Positions 45,587 to 54,300 of a stretch of 64,000 bases of DNA are shown here, in pieces. Source of the stretch: an uncultured Lachnospiraceae bacterium (lineage in GTDB: Bacteria; Bacillota; Clostridia; Lachnospirales; Lachnospiraceae); NCBI GenBank assembly GCA_948470335.1, contig CAOKOL010000001.1:62001-126000 (forward strand), in the 5' to 3' direction. Position 1 is the stretch's first letter. Each line of letters opens with the position of its first letter. The translations under genes and the position numbers were made by a program. The notes beneath the pieces were generated by a model. The model was not told where the DNA came from. It saw only the letters and a program-made list of their open reading frames with translations, and did no database searches.

Positions 45587-46816
45587 ATGAAACAGATCAG
45601 AAATTACCCGAAAGCCGTCGTAACAAAAAAAGCGGAACGCTCCGTAGAACAGGGCCATCCCTGGATCTATGACACGGAAATCCTTTCCCTGGAGGACGGA
45701 TGGGAAAACGGCGGCCTGGTAGACGCCGTCAGCGAAAAAGGCAAATATCTGGGCACCGGCCTGCTCAGCCAGCACTCCAAAATCCGGATCCGCCTGATCT
45801 CCGGCAATGCCAACGACAAGTTTGACGCCGCCTTTTTTGAGCGGAGAATCCGCTATGCCTGGGAATACCGGAAAACCGTGATGGCAAAAGACATTGGCTG
45901 CTGCCGGGTGATTTTCGGAGAAGCCGACCAGTTTCCCGGCCTGACCGCAGACCGGTTTAACGACATTCTGGTGACACAGACCCTCTCCGTCGGTATGGAA
46001 CGATTAAAAGATACGATTTTTCCCCTTCTGTATCGGGTACTGACAGAGGACGGACAGAATATCCGGGGAATTTATGAGCGAAATGACGTGCCGATCAGAG
46101 AGCTGGAAGGCATGAAACAAAATCAGGGCTGGTACCCCCTTGCGGGCGTTCCCTGTCCCGACTCTATGGTGACAGAAATCGAAGAGAACGGAATCCGTTA
46201 CCTGGTGGATTTTGAAAACGGACAGAAAACCGGATTTTTCCTGGATCAGAAATATAACCGGCTGGCCGTGGCAAAGCTGGCAAAGGGAAAACAGGTGCTG
46301 GACTGCTTTACCCATACCGGCTCCTTTGCCTTAAACGCGGCAAAAGGCGGCGCCGCACATGTATGTGCGGTGGATGTTTCCCAAACAGCCGTGGACATGG
46401 CAGCGGAGAACGCCAGACGAAACGGACTTGAAGACCGGATGGAATTCCGCAGGGCCAACGTATTCGACCTGCTTCCTCATCTGGAAGAAGAAAGACAGAA
46501 GGCATTTGATTTTATTATCCTTGACCCGCCGGCCTTCACAAAATCCAGGAAGACCGTACATAACGCTTCCAAAGGCTATAAAGAGATCAACCTGCGGGCC
46601 ATGAAGCTTTTGCCGCGGGGCGGCTATCTGGCCACCTGTTCCTGTTCTCACTTTATACCCGACGAGCTGTTTGTCAAAATGCTCCGCTCCGCCGCCCGTG
46701 ACGCAGGCGTACAACTGCGGCAGATCGAAGCCAGACAGCAGTCCCCGGATCACCCCATACTGTGGAACGTGCCGGAGACGGATTATCTTAAATTTTATAT
46801 TTTTCAGGTGGTGTGA
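45587..46816 (+). CDS. Class I SAM-dependent rRNA cytosine methyltransferase (RlmI-like)
   Basis: 409 residues. N-terminal PUA-like domain (RSVEQGHPWIYDTEI), a middle domain, then a Rossmann methyltransferase: FTHTGSFALNAAKGGA binds SAM, catalytic region IILDPPAFTKS, and LATCSCSHFIPDELF. Matches RlmI, which makes m5C in 23S rRNA; the exact base is not known here. Start at 45587 follows AGGAGAAC. Its last codons form the left copy of a 33-bp repeat that bounds the prophage remnant, so the element uses the 3' end of this gene as its integration site and leaves it intact. Confidence 0.9.
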   Translation: MKQIRNYPKAVVTKKAERSVEQGHPWIYDTEILSLEDGWENGGLVDAVSEKGKYLGTGLLSQHSKIRIRLISGNANDKFDAAFFERRIRYAWEYRKTVMAKDIGCCRVIFGEADQFPGLTADRFNDILVTQTLSVGMERLKDTIFPLLYRVLTEDGQNIRGIYERNDVPIRELEGMKQNQGWYPLAGVPCPDSMVTEIEENGIRYLVDFENGQKTGFFLDQKYNRLAVAKLAKGKQVLDCFTHTGSFALNAAKGGAAHVCAVDVSQTAVDMAAENARRNGLEDRMEFRRANVFDLLPHLEEERQKAFDFIILDPPAFTKSRKTVHNASKGYKEINLRAMKLLPRGGYLATCSCSHFIPDELFVKMLRSAARDAGVQLRQIEARQQSPDHPILWNVPETDYLKFYIFQVV

Positions 46817-46818
46817 GG
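46786..46818. repeat. Left attachment-site repeat (33 bp)
   Basis: Perfect copy of 54200-54232, from TCTTAAATTTTA to GGTGGTGTGAGG. It spans the last ten codons of the methyltransferase gene and its stop. Typical of site-specific integration at the 3' end of a gene. Confidence 0.85.
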
Positions 46819-46982
46819 AAAAGAGGGGCGAAGATATTTCCGCAAAAGTGGGTATACAGAATACACATTTGCATAGTGTCCGGCAATTCGTCAAACGTAC
46901 ATTTTTTTAAATCATTGTCCTTTTCCTTTCTTTACAGAGGGCAGCAGGCATGTTACAATACCTGCATACCCCCATTTACTTA

Positions 46983-47165
46983 TCAGTTTGTCGGGTTACT
47001 TGCCCCTGTCAGAGTGTCAGTCTGGCAAGGGCACTTTTTATATTTTCTTTCCATCTGCTCTATCAGGCTCATGATCTCCTGGTGGCGTTCCATGAATTGC
47101 CTGCTGCCCATTCCAAGTCGCTTTTCCTCGGCCTCGATCATGTCGGCAAGGTCTTTCTCCGTCAT
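46983..47165 (-). CDS. Small phage-associated protein, 60 residues
   Basis: Charged helical protein: MTEKDLADMIEAEEKRLGMG, then QEIMSLIEQMERKYKK. The ATG follows GGAGGTGGAGGGC. Same strand and 16 bases after the next gene upstream. Not recognised; co-occurs with phage genes. Confidence 0.55.
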   Translation of the reverse strand: MTEKDLADMIEAEEKRLGMGSRQFMERHQEIMSLIEQMERKYKKCPCQTDTLTGASNPTN

Positions 47166-47181
47166 GCCCTCCACCTCCGAT

Positions 47182-47457
47182 CTATACGATGGTAAACCGG
47201 CGGCTTGCGCTGGCCTTGCAGTACTGGCCGTAAATCTCCGACAGGGCAGCTTTCAGGACTTTTCCATCCAGCTTGTTTGAGAGGATGGTTTTCCACCTGA
47301 CAATGAAGGATCCGGCCTGCATCTCGTCAACCTGCTTTTCCCCCATGTCTGCCTTAATCTCCTGCCTGATCTTCTCGGCCTGTTCATCCAGGGCTTTCTG
47401 CTGTGCTTTGATCTCCCTCAGTTTCATGATACGGTTTTGTAATGCTCTTTCTCCCAT
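47182..47457 (-). CDS. Phage-associated coiled-coil protein, 91 residues
   Basis: Helical N-terminal half (RIMKLREIKAQQKALDEQAE), then QAGSFIVRWKTILSNKLDGK and a C-terminal ASASRRFTIV. This layout recurs in early regions of Clostridia phages, but I cannot assign a function. AAAGGAAAA precedes the ATG. Confidence 0.6.
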   Translation of the reverse strand: MGERALQNRIMKLREIKAQQKALDEQAEKIRQEIKADMGEKQVDEMQAGSFIVRWKTILSNKLDGKVLKAALSEIYGQYCKASASRRFTIV

Positions 47458-47805
47458 AACATTTTTCCTTTCTATCGGTTGAGTGGTTTTCCGGCAGCCC
47501 CGGAAGCATCTTCCTGACTATTCCTGTTTTCTTCTTCCATACACGGTCACAGGTATATAGCTTTCGATATTGAGGGTTTTCGGCTCTCCCGGCCGCTTTT
47601 GTTTTCCTCTCTGTTGATAATACCATTATACACTATTTGCTGACCATATCCTATTGATTATATACACAATTATTTGACCATAAATGCACTGTTATTTGTA
47701 TATATTATACACTTGTAAAAGTGCATGTTTTATGATAAAATGAATCCATAATGAGGAAAGTGTCTTTATTTACCTTCAAAACATCAGAAGAAAGAAGGAT
47801 TAAAA
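47458..47805. promoter_or_regulatory. Control region before the XRE gene
   Basis: AT-rich, with TTGATAATACCATTATACA near 47613-47635 and repeats of TTTGACCAT/CTGACCATA at 47640-47680. The section at about 47565-47640 matches 12565-12655, the relic control region. Probably carries divergent promoters for the small phage genes (minus) and the XRE-Uma2 pair (plus), with operator sites for the XRE protein. Confidence 0.45.
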
Positions 47806-48045
47806 ATGTCTATTTGCTATGCCAAATTATTTAAACTATTAGAGAAAAACGGAATAAGCACATATTATCTACGTCAAAATAAAATTATGGGGCAACAAAC
47901 ATACTATAATCTTAAAAATGGCAAAGGGAATCTCGGAACAGAAACTCTTGAAAAACTGTGCCGCCTCCTTAACTGCCAACCCGGTGATCTGATGGAATAC
48001 ATCCCCAACGATCAGCAGCAGGCTCCCGGCCTCGAAACTGACTAA
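47806..48045 (+). CDS. XRE-family small regulator (YozG-like)
   Basis: 79 residues. YAKLFKLLEKNGISTYYLRQ, then QTYYNLKNGKGNLGTETLEK and CRLLNCQPGDLMEYIP form the Cro/C1 helix-turn-helix of the HTH_26/YozG kind. AGAAGGATT precedes the ATG. The gene is more AT-rich than the chromosome around it. It lies 49 bases before the Uma2 gene and probably controls it. Confidence 0.88.
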   Translation: MSICYAKLFKLLEKNGISTYYLRQNKIMGQQTYYNLKNGKGNLGTETLEKLCRLLNCQPGDLMEYIPNDQQQAPGLETD

Positions 48046-48094
48046 CAAAACCATTGACCACCCCCTTTAACCCACGACGGAAAGGAGAATCATT

Positions 48095-48658
48095 ATGTCA
48101 CAGACGTTAGCACGGTCAGACTTTTATACCGAAAATGATTATTACAACTTACCAGAGAATGTCCGGGCAGAATTAATTGACGGACAGTTTTATGATATGG
48201 CGGCTCCCAGTAGGATTCACCAAGAAATATTAAATACAATCAACAATACGATTTATAATTATATCCACTCCAAAAAAGGGGATTGTAGAGTCTATCCCGC
48301 TCCATTCGCCGTCAAACTGTTCAATGACAGAAAAACCGTTGTTGAACCTGATATTAGTGTAATCTGTGACCCGAACAAACTGACTGACCAAGGCTGTTCC
48401 GGAGCGCCGGACTGGATCATAGAAATTATTTCCCCCAGCACTTCCAGCCATGATTATGTGCGGAAATTGAATCTCTATTTGGATGCCGGCGTCAGGGAAT
48501 ATTGGATTGTTGACCCAACACAAAAACATATTGTGGTATACTATCTGGAAAAAACACAGTTTAAAATGACTACCTATACTTTCCAGGACAAAATAAAAGT
48601 CAATATCTATGACGATTTATGGATTAGCCTGCAAGAGTTAGGCATACCGGGAACCTGA
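48095..48658 (+). CDS. Uma2-family PD-(D/E)XK nuclease-fold protein, copy 1
   Basis: 187 residues. Core motifs: EPDISVICDP (Asp), APDWIIEIISPSTSS (Glu) and YVRKLNLYLDAGVREYWIVD (Lys). Uma2 proteins have a restriction-endonuclease-like fold, occur in many copies in cyanobacteria and some Firmicutes, and have no settled function. GGAAAGGAG precedes the ATG. It is closely similar to the gene at 54301, including the 30 bases before the start. A fragment of a third copy lies at 12721. Confidence 0.88.
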   Translation: MSQTLARSDFYTENDYYNLPENVRAELIDGQFYDMAAPSRIHQEILNTINNTIYNYIHSKKGDCRVYPAPFAVKLFNDRKTVVEPDISVICDPNKLTDQGCSGAPDWIIEIISPSTSSHDYVRKLNLYLDAGVREYWIVDPTQKHIVVYYLEKTQFKMTTYTFQDKIKVNIYDDLWISLQELGIPGT

Positions 48659-49347
48659 TAAGGAATAACCCTGCCCCGTCGTTCCAACCGGTGGCGGTTC
48701 CCCAAAAGTGGTGAGCGGTTTGCTTCTGGCCTGCCCCTGCGACGCTCCCATAAGCCCATAGAGCAATTTTCTCCGTAAGTGGAGAAATTTATGGCGATCA
48801 TCAGAAAAACGGCGTATAAGCTCATCTGGCGTGTCAGGGTGGATATCCACCATTTCGGGGATGCCTTATCAGGTTTACCGATTTCAAATCAAGATATTAT
48901 CGCCGGATACCTGCCCTATAATTTCAGAGTGGGGACAAATCAGATCCCCCTTTGTCCGTTTTAAACGTGGAAAGTGCGGGTGACATCTCCCTTTTGCTCA
49001 TTCCAAAAGAGGAAAGCCGCATATAATCCCCCGAAAAATCGGGGCTGTGTCCATTCAGGATCAAATATGATCCCGAATAATTCCGGGTACTGGCCGGGTA
49101 TGCTCTGTAAGGTTACATTTCAAATCGAACCCTTAAACAGATAATAGCGGCTCTGTGCTTTGGTAATGAATATTCAGGGGAACGCCTGATAAGAGAATGA
49201 GAGTGTGGCAGGCAAACAGCTTTTGCAATCACATTACAATAAACATGTGTTTGGCTCTTGCGTCCTGCTGCCGGATGTGGTAAGATTGAGAAAAGGAAAG
49301 CCAGAGAAGCGGCTACCCTCAAAAGTAATTGACTGTTACATGATAAC
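48659..49347. other. Stretch without a supported gene, probably decayed
   Basis: About 690 bases. The first part (GATAAGGAATAACCCTGCCC) resembles 12765-12785 after the Uma2 relic. Short open frames on both strands have no ribosome site or known family. The part before 49340 may encode the antisense RNA expected for a type I toxin, but no convincing promoter was found. Confidence 0.3.
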
Positions 49348-49375
49348 AGCCGTCACTATTGCAGTAGTGGCGGCT
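49348..49375. terminator. Symmetric hairpin after the holin-like toxin
   Basis: AGCCGTCACTA and TAGTGGCGGCT form a stem with one G-T pair around TTGCAG. It directly abuts the toxin stop codon and has T-rich sequence on the plus side (ATTTCTTTCCC). Such a bidirectional terminator is typical of Fst-like type I toxin-antitoxin loci. The same hairpin is present at 12868-12895. Confidence 0.6.
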
Positions 49376-49463
49376 ATTTCTTTCCCATAAAAATCTGGCA
49401 CAGCAGACTGATAAGGGATACAATGAGTGTACAAAACAAGAAAAAATCCTGGTATGTAATCAT
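49374..49463 (-). CDS. Small hydrophobic holin-like toxin
   Basis: 29 residues: MITYQDFFLFCTLIVSLISL, then LCQIFMGKK. One membrane helix and a basic tail, the layout of putative holin-like (Hol_Tox) or Fst-type toxins. AAGGAGGG lies eight bases before this ATG; an ATG two codons earlier is too close to it. The matching copy at 12894 is truncated. Toxic activity and an RNA antitoxin are inferred, not shown. Confidence 0.65.
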   Translation of the reverse strand: MITYQDFFLFCTLIVSLISLLCQIFMGKK

Positions 49464-49726
49464 TGGCATTACCCTCCTTCCTTGTGAAGTCTGGAGGGTT
49501 AGCCCCTCCGAATTTTCAGTTACGGAGGGTAAGCCGCCCGGCTCTCTGGCTTTCCGTGCCAACATCATATCACACTGCCGCCGTCTTATCAATCATATTT
49601 TCAGCCGTTTTAGTCATTTTATTTTATCACACCTTATTACCTTTTCGCTGTTTAAAGCCCTCATTACCCCCTTTACGGCTGTTTTAAAGCCATTTCCTTT
49701 TAAAGCTCCCCCTCATCAAATATCTT

Positions 49727-50838
49727 TTATGCAGTTCCCAGATTAAAGGGATTTCTCCCGTTTGCCATCTGCTGCAATTTTCCTTCTTCTATCATATCCA
49801 GGAATCCAGATAGAAGGGAAGTGACGGCTTCTCCAAACGCTGCGCCGTCAAATTTCTCAAAAAACCCATTAATCCCACCTGATATGTTATCTCCCAGTGC
49901 TTTCCACTCGAATGTTTTAGCAAAATCAATTGCCATATTGCAAAAACCTGTGATTGCACTGCCAAGCATCTGTCCGGCGCTTGAAAGGTCAATAGAACTC
50001 ACCGCCCCATTCAAAAAATAGGCTATGCGGGTTCCCGAATCTGATATCAAAGTGCCGATTTTACGCCAAGTTCCGACCAATCGACGGTTGTAAAAAACGT
50101 GTAAATTGTATCTACGAACGTATTTACAAAATTTGATATGGTGCTTGCCATCGCTGGCCAGTTCAGGTAATCAACAAAGGAATTGATTGCATCCCCCATA
50201 CCCCTTGCACCGGTAATGAAAGTATCCTGTATCAGTGGCCAATCAATATTCTCAAAAATTCCGTTCAGAGATTCAGGGATAAATTGCCCCAGCGAGTCCC
50301 AATGAAGTTTATGAACAAATGCGTTCAAAAACTCGAAACCAGTATTGAAAGCCTCTGCCAGCGTGCGGCCTATAGAATATCCGAGGCCTTCTACTTCGAT
50401 AAATCCGTTTATAAATGACGCTATACTTTTGCCGATCTTCTGGGCGGTAGCTTTGATTTCGTCCCAGGGAATGTTGTCCGGTGCTTCTTTCAACCGTTCA
50501 CCAAGAAACTGCCCTAGCTCATAAAAATCAGCATCCGCCCACATATCTTTAAGCCACTGGGCAATATCCTTGAATTTATCCGATATCGGAACTTCCTCAA
50601 ACATAGGCCCGCGGCACCGCCACCGGCTCCACCTCCGGAATCTGCTCCGTCCTCGTTGGCTTTATTGAATTTGTTGACCTCATCCAGCGGGCTTAGATAT
50701 CCTTCCACAGCCTTTTTGCTTTATTTGCCGCTTTTGCAGTATCCCCAAAAGCTGCGGCGGTCTGTTGGCAAGTGATTCCTCTGCATCTTTTGTTGTGATC
50801 TTTGTAACTATATGTATACTTCCGTCATACTGTACCAT
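49727..50838 (-). pseudogene. Phage tail tape-measure protein, deleted and frameshifted
   Basis: Starts normally (MVQYDGSIHIVTKITTKDAE, with AGGAGGTG upstream). It then jumps to a late part of the protein: AAAFGDTAKAANKAK, YLSPLDEVNKFNKANED and a Gly-rich linker. Next come the tape-measure repeats IAQWLKDMWADADFYELGQF, INGFIEVEGLGYSIGRTLAE and IENIDWPL-type units. At least three frame changes break it, near 50700, 50610 and 50060. About 1.1 kb remains of a gene that is normally well over 2 kb. Confidence 0.85.
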
Positions 50839-50946
50839 ACAAAAAAGACACCTCCTAAGCAGAGATGCCTTTGTCTCTGCCTGCAATTATTTCAGGTTAG
50901 CGACCTGCGTCCATAATTGCATGCCGGTGCTATTTTATTTTCTGTT

Positions 50947-51300
50947 TCAATGTCTCCGAGGTTTCCCCCTGCGTCCCATAGCATTTAACAACGTTTTTTT
51001 ACCTATTTCATCCATCCAGCCTTTCAGCAGCGGCTCCAACTTATCCAGAAATTCCGAAATCTGCGCCAGAGACGGGATGTCAGTTCCAAAAGTTTTCCTG
51101 CATGAACCCCTGCCGAATATCCTTTCAAACTTTCCCGCCAAGATTTTTCGTATCTCCATCTCACCGGTTTCCCTTCCATCTGCTGGCTTAATCGCTTCAA
51201 CGGTTTTCTCAAAATCGCATATTACCGGCAGAAACGTAATCAGATTAACCGTTATGCATCCGCCCTCCACCTTTATCCGCTTTACGAATGGTTTTTTCAT
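50947..51300 (-). CDS. Phage tail assembly chaperone-like protein
   Basis: 117 residues: VNLITFLPVICDFEKTVEAI, KILAGKFERIFGRGSCRKTF and DIPSLAQISEFLDKLEPLLK. The composition and its place directly before the tape-measure gene suggest a DUF6673-like tail assembly chaperone. Overlaps the previous gene by ATGA. Assignment rests partly on position. Confidence 0.55.
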   Translation of the reverse strand: MKKPFVKRIKVEGGCITVNLITFLPVICDFEKTVEAIKPADGRETGEMEIRKILAGKFERIFGRGSCRKTFGTDIPSLAQISEFLDKLEPLLKGWMDEIGKKTLLNAMGRRGKPRRH

Positions 51301-51521
51301 CTCCGCACCTCACATTTCTTATCTCTCAACAACAGCCCGATAATGGCTGTCTGGACACAGACACTGACAAACTGCAGCGCAACAGACATGAAAACTAAAA
51401 TCCCGATCACAATCATCTTTCTTCCCCTTTCCGCTCTTTCTCTTGTAAATCTTTCAATAAAATATTGCGGTAAATCTTTCCTGTTCCTGATCGCCATCAA
51501 CATTTTATCTCTTGATTCCAT
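51297..51521 (-). CDS. Small single-helix membrane protein, 74 residues
   Basis: A charged N-terminus (MESRDKMLMAIRNRKDLPQY) and one long hydrophobic stretch (MIVIGILVFMSVALQFVSV). Start at ATG 51521 with GGGAGG upstream. Not recognised; may be a phage membrane protein. Confidence 0.5.
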   Translation of the reverse strand: MESRDKMLMAIRNRKDLPQYFIERFTRERAERGRKMIVIGILVFMSVALQFVSVCVQTAIIGLLLRDKKCEVRR

Positions 51522-51599
51522 CACAAATCCTCCCTGATTATTTTTATTGCCTGCCGCTGGCCTGTTTTTATCTGCCAGCAGCAGGACGCAAACACAGCT

Positions 51600-51827
51600 T
51601 CATTCCGCCGGGGCATAGAAAACTCTTTTCCGTGCCTGATACGCCAAATCCATCTCATAAAGAACACCCCTTGCCCTGAACATGCTCTCATATACCCCAA
51701 CGCAGACAGGTTCCAGATTAAGGCGGTTCCTCACATATACCGCCGCCTTTTTGCCGTCTACATGCATATCTGCGTACACTTCCCCAAACTCTAAATACCG
51801 CCTAGCGTCCTGAGTCCTGATCTTCAT
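51600..51827 (-). CDS. Small phage-associated protein, 75 residues
   Basis: MKIRTQDARRYLEFGEVYAD, then YVRNRLNLEPVCVGVYESMF. The start at 51827 is fixed by GGAGGTGCGC just upstream. It overlaps the preceding gene by 26 bases. No family recognised. Confidence 0.55.
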   Translation of the reverse strand: MKIRTQDARRYLEFGEVYADMHVDGKKAAVYVRNRLNLEPVCVGVYESMFRARGVLYEMDLAYQARKRVFYAPAE

Positions 51828-52044
51828 TTTCAGCGCACCTCCTTTCCAAATCCGACACCAACACAAGCAACAAATCCTCGGCAAACTTTCCTGGATACAT
51901 TTTCATAATCTCTGAAACCGCATTCATGACAGCATCCCAATATTTTTCATCATCCGCAGTCCCAACAGGCAGAAGCGTTTTATATACTCTCCAAATATCA
52001 GAAAACATGTTAAATTCCCGCCGAATATCTTCATTTCTTACCAT
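51802..52044 (-). CDS. Small phage-associated acidic protein, 80 residues
   Basis: MVRNEDIRREFNMFSDIWRV, then KYWDAVMNAVSEIMKMYPGK. Helical and acidic. The layout fits small proteins near phage replication genes. GGGTGA precedes the ATG. Function unknown. Confidence 0.55.
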   Translation of the reverse strand: MVRNEDIRREFNMFSDIWRVYKTLLPVGTADDEKYWDAVMNAVSEIMKMYPGKFAEDLLLVLVSDLERRCAENEDQDSGR

Positions 52045-52053
52045 ACTTCACCC

Positions 52054-52161
52054 TTAATCATCGAATGGCGTTTTCTGCTGGATGAGTTTAAATTCATGGT
52101 CCCATTCCCCCAACTCGCTAAACGTCATTGATTCCCCGATAAATTCCATTTTCTCTTTCAT
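52054..52161 (-). CDS. Small ORF, 35 residues
   Basis: MKEKMEFIGESMTFSELGEW and a short acidic tail. Its ATG overlaps the stop of the dnaB remnant (TGATG) and it ends ten bases before the next gene, so it sits in a tight operon. Not recognised. Confidence 0.4.
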   Translation of the reverse strand: MKEKMEFIGESMTFSELGEWDHEFKLIQQKTPFDD

Positions 52162-52808
52162 CAATTGCCTTGTCGGTTTTTCACCACGGCCAGCCCTTTT
52201 TTACTGTGATCTGCGACATCCGAGTTCCAGAAAAGCACAATGACACTTGCGTCTTGCATTACGATTACGTCGCCCCCTTCCAGGCCGCCCAAACAATCAT
52301 CCAGCCGGGAAAAACCGGTGTACAGCCGGGGACGGTCATTCTCCACAAAATATCCCGGCGCTGCTTCTTTGACAATATTGGCCAGATTTCAAGCGGTTAT
52401 CCGTCCACCATCACGCAAGACCTTCAGATCATTCACCAACTCCCCGATTTGCCGCTCTATGTCTGCCGACTGGAAATTCACCGCATTTACCAATTGGGAC
52501 GCTCTGCGGGCTTTATATGCCGCCACAGCAGCATCCGCATACTTTCCCGCCGCTGCGCTGGTAACAGTGGAATCTGCGCACTGTTTTATACAGTCCATCA
52601 GTTCTTGCCGGGAAACATCTGGTATATTTTCCGCTAGGGTGACTAAATTTGCCGGATAGCCAAAATCACAGGCACGGACATATTCCAGGTAAATCCGACC
52701 CAACAAAGCATCTGTAAACATGTCCGGCTTTAAGTTGCCGCATTTCCTTACTGTCAATGGGTCGATCAGCAGGGCGCCGGTCAACGCCTGTTCCGGGTTT
52801 AGAATCAT
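52161..52808 (-). pseudogene. Phage DnaB-type replicative helicase, stop codon and internal deletion
   Basis: The N-terminal DnaB domain is present (NPEQALTGALLIDPLTVRKC to LKVLRDGGRITA). A TGA stop follows, then the same frame resumes with NLANIVKEAAPGYFVENDRP and RLYTGFSRLDDCLGGLEGGD, the start of the helicase domain. Walker A and the whole core are missing. It joins to SVIVLFWNSDVADHSKKGLA, the C-terminal part. About 200 codons are deleted. Not functional as a helicase. Confidence 0.85.
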
Positions 52809-52927
52809 GATTCGCCCCTTTCCGGAAGATAATCCAATATCGCTTTATTCATAAAGGTATCAAAGTTTTTGTAATAATCCGGTGAGAGCGTATTTTCCTC
52901 GCCAATTTTTAAAACTTCGTAAACCAT
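52805..52927 (-). CDS. Small ORF, 40 residues, before dnaB remnant
   Basis: MVYEVLKIGEENTLSPDYYK, ending AILDYLPERGES. GGAAAGGAAAGAG precedes the ATG and its stop overlaps the dnaB start (ATGA). Likely a genuine small phage gene; no family recognised. Confidence 0.45.
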   Translation of the reverse strand: MVYEVLKIGEENTLSPDYYKNFDTFMNKAILDYLPERGES

Positions 52928-53302
52928 CTCTTTCCTTTCCGCCGGAACCGTGGTACAATATATTTGCGAAGTACATGACTCCGGCTGTGTGCTACCCCTC
53001 TTGAATGTTGCAGCGTTTGGGAGGGTGTTTTATTGCTGATTTCATTATTTTCCTGCTAATGCTTTCTTATAATCGCCTGTGCTTCTGCTGCATCAGCCAT
53101 TAAAGCATTACGCCCTCTCGACCATAAAATACAGCCCTCCTGCGGTTTGACATTTACTTTTGCTTTTCCATTTTAAAAATCATAACTGTTAAAAGGAAAT
53201 GAAAGAAAATTTGTACGCAATCATCGTTTTACTTATAACAGCCCAGAAAATAGTAGTTACAGACAAGCCATTGATACGATTTATAAAAGAATAAAAGCGG
53301 AT
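52928..53302. other. Phage intergenic stretch, no supported gene
   Basis: AT-rich, no frame with a ribosome site. The downstream repressor-like frame stays open back to about 53204 without a start codon, so the 5' end of that gene may have been lost here. Confidence 0.3.
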
Positions 53303-53737
53303 TTGTACAATACAGATTTTAAAGAAATGAGTGGAAAGTATATATTAGCATATTGTAAATTTTTCCATTGCTCCGCAGACTACCTTCTCGGATTGATAGA
53401 AATGCCAACACATGCTGAAACAGATATTCATGCTGAAACAGGGCTTTCAACAGAAGCAATAGATCGATTAATTGAGTGGAATAAAAAAACAAAACTTCCA
53501 CGTAGTGACTCTTACCACAATTCCATCTTATTCATTAGCGATTTATTGGAGTGTTGCGGCGTTCAATCGGTTGCTCTGGCTCAAAATGTTTATAATTATT
53601 TACTTTGTAAGAAAATAAGTGAAACAGAAAACCTCACTTCCAAAATTACCAAGGGTATACATGATAAATATGAAGTTGCAAGAGTGCGCGCATCTTACAA
53701 ATTTTTGGACTGTCTTGAATATATATACGCATTCTAA
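53303..53737 (+). CDS. Truncated phage repressor-like protein
   Basis: 144 residues from a TTG with no good ribosome site. The segment KYILAYCKFFHCSADYLLGL matches the end of a Cro/C1 helix-turn-helix region (xxxFxCSxDYLLGLxxxP). The remaining 110 residues are the variable effector part. The DNA-recognition helices should lie upstream, but there the open frame (RKFVRNHRFTYNSPENSSYR) has no ATG. Probably an N-terminally truncated regulator. Strikingly AT-rich. Confidence 0.5.
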   Translation: MYNTDFKEMSGKYILAYCKFFHCSADYLLGLIEMPTHAETDIHAETGLSTEAIDRLIEWNKKTKLPRSDSYHNSILFISDLLECCGVQSVALAQNVYNYLLCKKISETENLTSKITKGIHDKYEVARVRASYKFLDCLEYIYAF

Positions 53738-54199
53738 AAATATTCCAACTAAAAGAATCACTACAAAAAACCTACTCCAAAACAAATGAAGAAAAATATT
53801 GGGATGATATTTTAGGTGTATAATATCTATTTGCATATTAGAAGCACCTCCTACCAACTAAGGCACTAAGCACCACTATACAAATGCCCCTTCCGGGCCG
53901 CAGCCATAAGGGGCGTTAAAAATATAGATTGGGGTATTTATTGGGGTAAAACGATTTGCAGAACCTCAGAAAATCTCATAGAAAGCTTTTCAGAATTCTG
54001 TCGGAACGTACCGTCGAAAAAAAAGCACCCAATACCAACTAAGATACCGAGCGCCTTTCCCTCCCCTGGCCGCCACCATAAGGGGCTTTATTGACACCAC
54101 TTTGACACCATTCAGGACAATGAATGATAAACCGTGATAAACGAAAACCCTTGAAAAACCGCGATATATGCTATATGATAAATCAAGACAAACGATTAT
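53738..54199. other. Right end of element: integrase arm-type repeats and terminators
   Basis: Two blocks resemble each other: 53860-53945 (ACCAACTAAGGCACTAAGC, GCCCC...AAGGGGC hairpin, then TTGGGGTATTTATTGGGGTA) and 54028-54110 (ACCAACTAAGATACCGAGC, ATAAGGGGC, then TTGACACCACTTTGACACC). Direct repeats of this kind usually lie between an integrase gene and the attachment core. No integrase is left. Confidence 0.5.
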
Positions 54200-54232
54200 T
54201 CTTAAATTTTATATTTTTCAGGTGGTGTGAGG
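54200..54232. repeat. Right attachment-site repeat (33 bp)
   Basis: Perfect copy of 46786-46818. It encodes the last codons of the methyltransferase and its stop out of context, the footprint of integration. Confidence 0.85.
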
Positions 54233-54300
54233 GAAAAGATAGATCAATACATGGAACGTGATCCAAACTCCCTTAACCCACGACGGAAAGGAGAATCATT

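Larger units (their letters stand above)
46786..54232. mobile_element. Decayed prophage/integrative element (about 7.4 kb)
   Basis: Bounded by the 33-bp direct repeats. Contains small phage-type genes, an XRE regulator, a Uma2 gene, a holin-like toxin, a broken tape-measure gene, a tail-assembly-chaperone-like gene, a broken dnaB and a truncated repressor-like gene. Integrase, capsid, terminase and lysis genes are gone. Integrase arm-type repeats remain at the right end. Too decayed to move by itself. Confidence 0.8.
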
